Source of the DNA: Nitrospira sp.
GTDB taxonomy: Bacteria > Nitrospirota > Nitrospiria > Nitrospirales > Nitrospiraceae
Reading direction: 5' to 3'
Assembly (NCBI GenBank): GCA_015709715.1
Contig: CP054184.1
Coordinates: 2,713,001 to 2,777,000, forward strand
DNA: 64,000 nucleotides
Below, piece by piece: positions 59,931 to 64,000 of the stretch. Numbering within the stretch: position 1 is the stretch's first letter; each line of letters opens with the position of its first letter. Position numbers and translations under genes: made by a program. Below the pieces are notes generated by a model. That model worked only from the letters and a program-made list of their open reading frames with translations, did not search any database and was not told where the DNA came from.

Positions 59931-61112
59931 GTGACAGTGACGCGACGAGTGTTGTTTGAAAGGGTGCTGCAAGGCATCGGGACGAGTCTGGTTGCCGGCG
60001 GTATCGAACGAGCGTTCGCCGACAGCCAAGGCGCGGCGACCGGGCAGGCGAGCGGCCCGCTTACCGTTCGAGTCTCCCGGCCGTTCGACGCAGAAACGCC
60101 GGCGCGGGAATTCATGTCCCGGTTGACGCCCAATGAGCGATTTTTCGTGCGTAGCCACTTCGGGCCGCCTAGTGCGGAAGCGATCCAACCCGAGAGTTGG
60201 CGTCTGACCGTGAAGGGTCTTGTGAAGGACGAGTTGACCCTGAGCCTGCCGGAACTCAAACAGTTTGAACCGGCCACTATCACTGCCGTGTTGCAATGCA
60301 GCGGCAACGGCCGCGCGCACCATCGCCCCAAGGTTCCCGGCGTGCAATGGGAGCGGGGCGCAGTGGGAAATGCGGAATGGACCGGCGTGCGGTTGCGCGA
60401 CGTGCTGCAGCGCGCCGGCGTCAAGCCGCAGAGCCTCCATGTTCAGCTTCAAGGCGCGGATCGACCAGCCCTTCCCTCCGTGCCCCTGTTCACACGCAGT
60501 ATCCCCATTCACAAGGCCCTCCATCCCGACACCCTGTTGGCCTATGAAATGAACGGCCGGCCCTTGCCTCTGCTGCATGGTGCGCCATTGCGCGTCATCA
60601 CCCCCGGGTGGATGGCCGAGTCCTGCATGAAATGGCTGACCGAAATCACCCTGCGTGCGGATGAAACGCCTGGGTATTACATGCAACAGGCCTATCGCAT
60701 TCCGGAGACGGCTGTGCATCCCACATCGGGGCTTCCTGGGAGTGCGATGGTGCCGGTGGAGCAGATGCCGGTGAAGTCGCTCATCGCCGCGCCCGGCGAA
60801 GGGGATACGCTGAAGGTGGGGCCGGTGACGATCCAAGGGGTGGCCTGGGCTGGTGAATCGCCCGTAGCGAAGGTGGAGGTCTCCTGCGACGACGGGAAGA
60901 CCTGGGAGCCGGCTCGTTTAGTGGGTGAAGAACAACCCTATGCCTGGCGGCAATGGCAATACCTGTGGAACGCGCGCCAGGTCGGACCGACGGCCATTCT
61001 CTGCCGAGCCACGGATGCGCAGGGGATTCAACAGCCGGAGAGAAGCCCCTGGAATCCGGGCGGCTTTCTGTGGAACGGGTGGGACCGCCTGTCCGTGACG
61101 GTGGCGGCATGA
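59931..61112 (+). CDS. sorA: sulfite dehydrogenase, molybdopterin subunit (SorA-like)
   Basis: 393 residues from GTG 59931. It opens with a twin-arginine-like segment (TRRVLFERVL), as expected for a cofactor-loaded exported enzyme. The sulfite oxidase fold shows NERFFVRSHFG, the Mo-ligating C123 in LQCSGNGRAH, and a C-terminal dimerisation domain (VTIQGVAWAGESPVAKVEVS). AAGGGA precedes the start; ATG 59892 upstream overlaps the OsmC gene. It oxidises sulfite to sulfate and passes electrons to the cytochrome encoded next. Confidence 0.88.
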   Translation: MTVTRRVLFERVLQGIGTSLVAGGIERAFADSQGAATGQASGPLTVRVSRPFDAETPAREFMSRLTPNERFFVRSHFGPPSAEAIQPESWRLTVKGLVKDELTLSLPELKQFEPATITAVLQCSGNGRAHHRPKVPGVQWERGAVGNAEWTGVRLRDVLQRAGVKPQSLHVQLQGADRPALPSVPLFTRSIPIHKALHPDTLLAYEMNGRPLPLLHGAPLRVITPGWMAESCMKWLTEITLRADETPGYYMQQAYRIPETAVHPTSGLPGSAMVPVEQMPVKSLIAAPGEGDTLKVGPVTIQGVAWAGESPVAKVEVSCDDGKTWEPARLVGEEQPYAWRQWQYLWNARQVGPTAILCRATDAQGIQQPERSPWNPGGFLWNGWDRLSVTVAA

Positions 61113-61795
61113 GCATGCTGCACAATTCCTCCACCTGCGCGAACCGTACGCCTCGGGCGTTCGTTCGCTGCGGCCTCGCGGGGCGGGCTTTGTCGGCATT
61201 CTCCATCGTTCTGTTGGGTATCCTGGGGGTGGTGATGGCGACGGATGCCCAGGAAGAGGACAGACCGACGGTCGAACCGGCGCAGGCTCGCCGGGCCGCG
61301 ACGTTGATTCATGCCCGTTGTGCCGTCTGCCACACGACGGATCTGATCGTGCAGCAGCGGTTGCCGCCGGATCGATGGCAGGTCACGGTTGAGAAGATGA
61401 GGCATTGGGGCGCGGACCTGTCCAAGGAGGAAGCGGCGGCGGTCCTCCAGTTCGTGACGGCCCGGTACCACCCCGGCGCGCCGGACCACGTGCCGTCTAT
61501 CGAGGAAGAATTGGCACTGACGGCACCGGCGGAAGCACTGAGCCAGGCGAGTGATGGTCCGCTTGTCGGGGTACCGGGAAGGGGCGCCGAAGTCTTTGCG
61601 CGGAACTGCCAGGCTTGCCATGGTGAGGGCGCCATGGGCGGCGCCGGGCCCAAACTGGCGCGCAACAGAATCTTGAAGAATGAGGGGGCGTTTTGGGAAA
61701 CGGTACTCCATGGCCGGGGACCGATGCCGGCTTGGGGGGCGGTGCTCAGTCATCAAGACATCGCGGATATCCACGCCTGGCTTTCGACCAAGTAA
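61109..61795 (+). CDS. diheme cytochrome c, electron-accepting partner of the sulfite dehydrogenase
   Basis: 228 residues: N-terminal export helix (LSAFSIVLLGILGVVMA), heme motifs CAVCHTTD and CQACHGEG, the second in a class I-type domain with a Met in GPMPAWGAVLS. The first segment (VQQRLPPDRWQVTVEKM) resembles quinohemoprotein-type small cytochrome domains. Its ATGA overlaps the SorA stop, implying coupled translation and a SorAB-like complex. Confidence 0.85.
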   Translation: MSMLHNSSTCANRTPRAFVRCGLAGRALSAFSIVLLGILGVVMATDAQEEDRPTVEPAQARRAATLIHARCAVCHTTDLIVQQRLPPDRWQVTVEKMRHWGADLSKEEAAAVLQFVTARYHPGAPDHVPSIEEELALTAPAEALSQASDGPLVGVPGRGAEVFARNCQACHGEGAMGGAGPKLARNRILKNEGAFWETVLHGRGPMPAWGAVLSHQDIADIHAWLSTK

Positions 61796-61829
61796 CGTTC
61801 GCAGAGCGGGCTCTAACAAGGGGTGAATC

Positions 61830-63239
61830 ATGGTTCGACGTCGGACGGCGATGATCGGCTGTGCGCTGGTGCTTGTGGTGGGGTTGGCGTCGTTTCCGCG
61901 GCTGTTGTTCGGGAGCGACCAACATCGCGCGAAGGAGCTGATCCAGAACAACTGCGCCGGGTGCCACCGGCTGGAGGGCAAGCCTGATTCGCGATTTAAT
62001 CTCAAGGCGCCGGACCTCATCTGGGCAGGGAGCAAGTATCAACGAGCATGGCTCATCCGATGGCTGACCGGGAAAGAGGCGCCACTCTACGAAAAGGGGT
62101 ATCGATGGGATTTGGGCGAAGGGCCGATGCGGCATCCGGTCGTGATGGATGCGGAGGCCGAAGCAATCGCGGACTACTTCCAGCAACATAACAAAGATCC
62201 GCGGGTCACGGTCGGAGCTTTCGATTTGGCCAAGGTGAGCAAGTTCGATGCGACCTTCGGCGGCATGGCCTATAAGGCCCACGCGTGCCTGGGCTGCCAT
62301 CAGGTCGAGGAGAACGGCAAGGTCATCGGCGGCCCCCAGAGTGCTTCGCTGGTGACGGCAGGGCAACGGTATGACAAGGATTGGCTCTTCCGCTTCGGGC
62401 AAAACCCCCAAGACTTTACGGTCCACAATGGGGAGTTCCTGGCCGATGCCACGGAGCCACAACTGCGGGCCGTCATCGGCTACCTCATGGTGCAGGGGGT
62501 CAAGGACTTCAAGTATTACGAACCCTGGAACGCTCCGGAGTTCGGGATGGCCAGCGTGGATCGCGGCAAGGTCCTGTATAAGGAATACTGTGCGCAATGT
62601 CACGGTATGACGGGCAAGGGCGACGGGCCGGCTGCTTCAGGGCTGGAGCCGAAACCGGCCATCCATGCCAACATTCCGTTCGACAAGGTGCCGACCGACT
62701 ATCTCTACAATGTGATCAACCATGGCGGCGCGGCGATGGGCAAATCGCCGAATATGCCCTATTGGGGCTTGACCATCGGGCAGCAGGGGGTGGCGGACGT
62801 GATGGCCTATCTGCGGGCCACCTTCAAGGGCGGAGCTGAAATGGCCCAGGCGGCGGTGGGCGGCGGACCATCGGGAGTCTGTCCGCAGCCGAGAAAGACC
62901 GCCAAGGCGCCGGCGGACTTCCTGGCGAAGACCAATCCGCTCCCTGCCACGGATGCCACGATCAAGGCAGGCAAGACGCTCTTTCTGCAGACCGCTCAAC
63001 CGGTGGCCTGCGCGATGTGTCACGGCGAGCAGGGCAACGGACAGGGGTTCATGGGTGCGGCGTTGATCCCGCCGCCCAGAAACTTCACCTGCGGTTCCAT
63101 GATGAAAGACATTCCGGACGGACAATTGCTCTGGATCATCAAGAACGGCTCGCCGGGCACGGGCATGATGTCGTTTGCCGGGTTGCCTGATGATCAGGTC
63201 TGGCAGTTGATTGCCTATATCCGGAGTTTGGCGAAGTAA
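61830..63239 (+). CDS. tetraheme cytochrome c
   Basis: 469 residues; signal-like N-terminus (MIGCALVLVVGLASFPRLLFG), then four CxxCH motifs: CAGCHRLEG, CLGCHQVEE, CAQCHGMTG and CAMCHGEQG. The first half resembles membrane-complex cytochromes with paired heme domains, and each of the last two domains is class I-like. AAGGGGTGA precedes ATG. Likely electron carrier or subunit downstream of sulfite and thiosulfate oxidation. Confidence 0.88.
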   Translation: MVRRRTAMIGCALVLVVGLASFPRLLFGSDQHRAKELIQNNCAGCHRLEGKPDSRFNLKAPDLIWAGSKYQRAWLIRWLTGKEAPLYEKGYRWDLGEGPMRHPVVMDAEAEAIADYFQQHNKDPRVTVGAFDLAKVSKFDATFGGMAYKAHACLGCHQVEENGKVIGGPQSASLVTAGQRYDKDWLFRFGQNPQDFTVHNGEFLADATEPQLRAVIGYLMVQGVKDFKYYEPWNAPEFGMASVDRGKVLYKEYCAQCHGMTGKGDGPAASGLEPKPAIHANIPFDKVPTDYLYNVINHGGAAMGKSPNMPYWGLTIGQQGVADVMAYLRATFKGGAEMAQAAVGGGPSGVCPQPRKTAKAPADFLAKTNPLPATDATIKAGKTLFLQTAQPVACAMCHGEQGNGQGFMGAALIPPPRNFTCGSMMKDIPDGQLLWIIKNGSPGTGMMSFAGLPDDQVWQLIAYIRSLAK

Positions 63240-63322
63240 CCACGTGTGGTCGCCTCTCTTTCGTGAGGGCCCAGCTTGGGCGGCGGAAGAGGGACGAAAC
63301 TGGCAGGCATAAAGGAGCGATG

Positions 63323-63682
63323 ATGGCGACGTTTATTGTCTCCGGAAGTCGTGGCACGGATGATCCGACGATGGCGACCCTGCCCTTCATGGCGGCTAAG
63401 ACGGCCAAGGAGCAGGGGCATGATGTCGTCTTGTGGTTATGGAACGAGGCGGTCACGTCGGCCCGCAAGGGGTCGGCGGACCATGTCGTGGGGGTGAACC
63501 TCACGCCGCTGAAGGACTTGCTGGCAGCGGTGCAGGCGGCCGGGATTCCGATCTGGGTCTGCGGTGCCTGCGCGGTGGCGCGACAGATCGGGCAAGGTGA
63601 TTTAGTGGCGGGCGCCACGATCAAGGGCATGCCGGATTACATCAAGGCAGTGGCGGAACGCGATCGAAGCGTCGCCTTTTGA
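63323..63682 (+). CDS. DsrE/TusD-like sulfur-transfer protein
   Basis: 119 residues with the DsrE fold: opening TFIVSGSRGTDDPTMATLPFM and the conserved cysteine region IPIWVCGACAVARQ. DsrE-type proteins carry persulfide sulfur in oxidation or thiolation pathways. AAAGGAG precedes the ATGs at 63320/63323. Placed after the sulfite/thiosulfate genes, it fits cytoplasmic sulfur trafficking. Confidence 0.85.
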   Translation: MATFIVSGSRGTDDPTMATLPFMAAKTAKEQGHDVVLWLWNEAVTSARKGSADHVVGVNLTPLKDLLAAVQAAGIPIWVCGACAVARQIGQGDLVAGATIKGMPDYIKAVAERDRSVAF

Positions 63683-63716
63683 GCGGGCCGGGCGAACCGG
63701 CGGGAAGGGGCTTCGG

Positions 63717-64000
63717 ATGGCAAGCGAGAATCGAAGGACCGACAAGATACGAGCGGGTAAGGAGCACCCCGCCGAGGGTAGGCCGATGGAGATCGCGCAG
63801 GGAAACGGCCAGGTCGCCCCGGAAGACCTGGAGGCTATTCCCGTAGCCGTTCCTCAGGAAGGTGATGGGTATCGCCGCTCACGTCCGGATCGCACCGCGA
63901 ATGGGCTGACCGAGGCGGACCTGCGACGAGTCACGACGAAGCGGGGACTTCTGCAACTGCTCAAATCCAACGAGATGGACATCGAGGAGGTCAAAAAAAC
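63717..64000 (+). CDS. start of a gene cut by the window end
   Basis: The frame from ATG 63717 stays open to base 64000 (about 94 codons) with GGAAGGGG upstream. It encodes a charged, probably disordered opening, then ANGLTEADLRRVTTKRGLLQ and LLKSNEMDIEEVKK. The end could be the lead-in to a polyphosphate kinase 2 domain, but too little is visible to assign it. Confidence 0.55.
   Translation, partial: MASENRRTDKIRAGKEHPAEGRPMEIAQGNGQVAPEDLEAIPVAVPQEGDGYRRSRPDRTANGLTEADLRRVTTKRGLLQLLKSNEMDIEEVKK

Noticed and set aside
8-64000. CRISPR arrays, tRNA or rRNA genes, insertion sequences or prophage
   Set aside because: No regularly spaced repeats, tRNA-like cloverleaf, rRNA segment, transposase or integrase was seen on either strand.

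Overview
The window reads as one contiguous piece of a GC-rich, Gram-negative chromosome. It has lipoprotein signals, outer-membrane beta-barrels, an Mla lipid-transport set and a Rieske/cytochrome b complex. Many periplasmic c-type cytochromes, sulfur-oxidation enzymes, paired universal stress proteins and abundant sigma-54 regulation suggest a chemolithotroph. A Nitrospira-like member of the Nitrospirota is my best guess, but it is inferred from gene content only. I saw no rRNA, tRNA, CRISPR array, insertion sequence or phage gene.

Layout. (1) 1-3497: a PAS histidine kinase (5' end cut off), a receiver-only response regulator behind a sigma-54 promoter, and a sigma-54 activator. (2) 3500-13670: a region with two candidate activator sites, a sigma-54 promoter and a structured leader. 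It precedes a 1646-residue multicopper oxidase, a periplasmic cupredoxin-like protein, two exported SUMF1-fold proteins, an outer-membrane barrel and a CopD-like membrane protein. (3) 13698-18746: an orphan CHASE3 protein, a sulfide:quinone oxidoreductase behind its own sigma-54 promoter, a DUF2231 protein, a composite pseudogene, a TauE/SafE exporter and a barrel. (4) 18856-27462: an RND efflux pair, then on the minus strand two tandem-UspA proteins, the wreck of a P-type ATPase and a CPA2 antiporter. (5) 27710-36057: a TetR-controlled ABC-2 efflux operon. (6) 36137-38712: a cytochrome c'-like protein, a charged secreted protein, a barrel and a cupin. (7) 39072-48380: a GT83-type glycosyltransferase, a bactofilin-like membrane protein, the mlaEFD operon with its lipoprotein, a VIT-like protein and alpha-glucan phosphorylase. 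(8) 48403-51158: an OmpR/EnvZ-type pair flanked by tiny membrane proteins and two copies of an 11-bp-phased operator. (9) 51195-55679: a sugar nucleotidyltransferase, then a sigma-54-driven stress cluster (UspA, Rnk, OsmC, cytochrome c', DUF2892, CBS). (10) 55698-64000: Rieske, cytochrome b fused to heme c, cytochrome c, TrxC, a TsdA-like diheme cytochrome, OsmC, a sulfite dehydrogenase with cytochrome, a tetraheme cytochrome, a DsrE protein and a gene that runs off the end.

How it fits together. The strongest thread is regulatory. Five sites match the sigma-54 -24/-12 element well. Three of these (before the multicopper oxidase, the sulfide:quinone oxidoreductase and the TsdA-like cytochrome) also have an upstream CTGTCC(A/G)AG element. 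This points to one activator, plausibly the one at 2103-3497, linking periplasmic copper-enzyme chemistry to sulfur-compound oxidation. The second thread is energy metabolism: SQR, the TsdA-like enzyme, sulfite dehydrogenase and several cytochromes could feed the Rieske/cytochrome b complex. The third is decay: two pseudogenes record internal deletions, one joining pieces of two paralogous genes that survive intact at 36342-38294.
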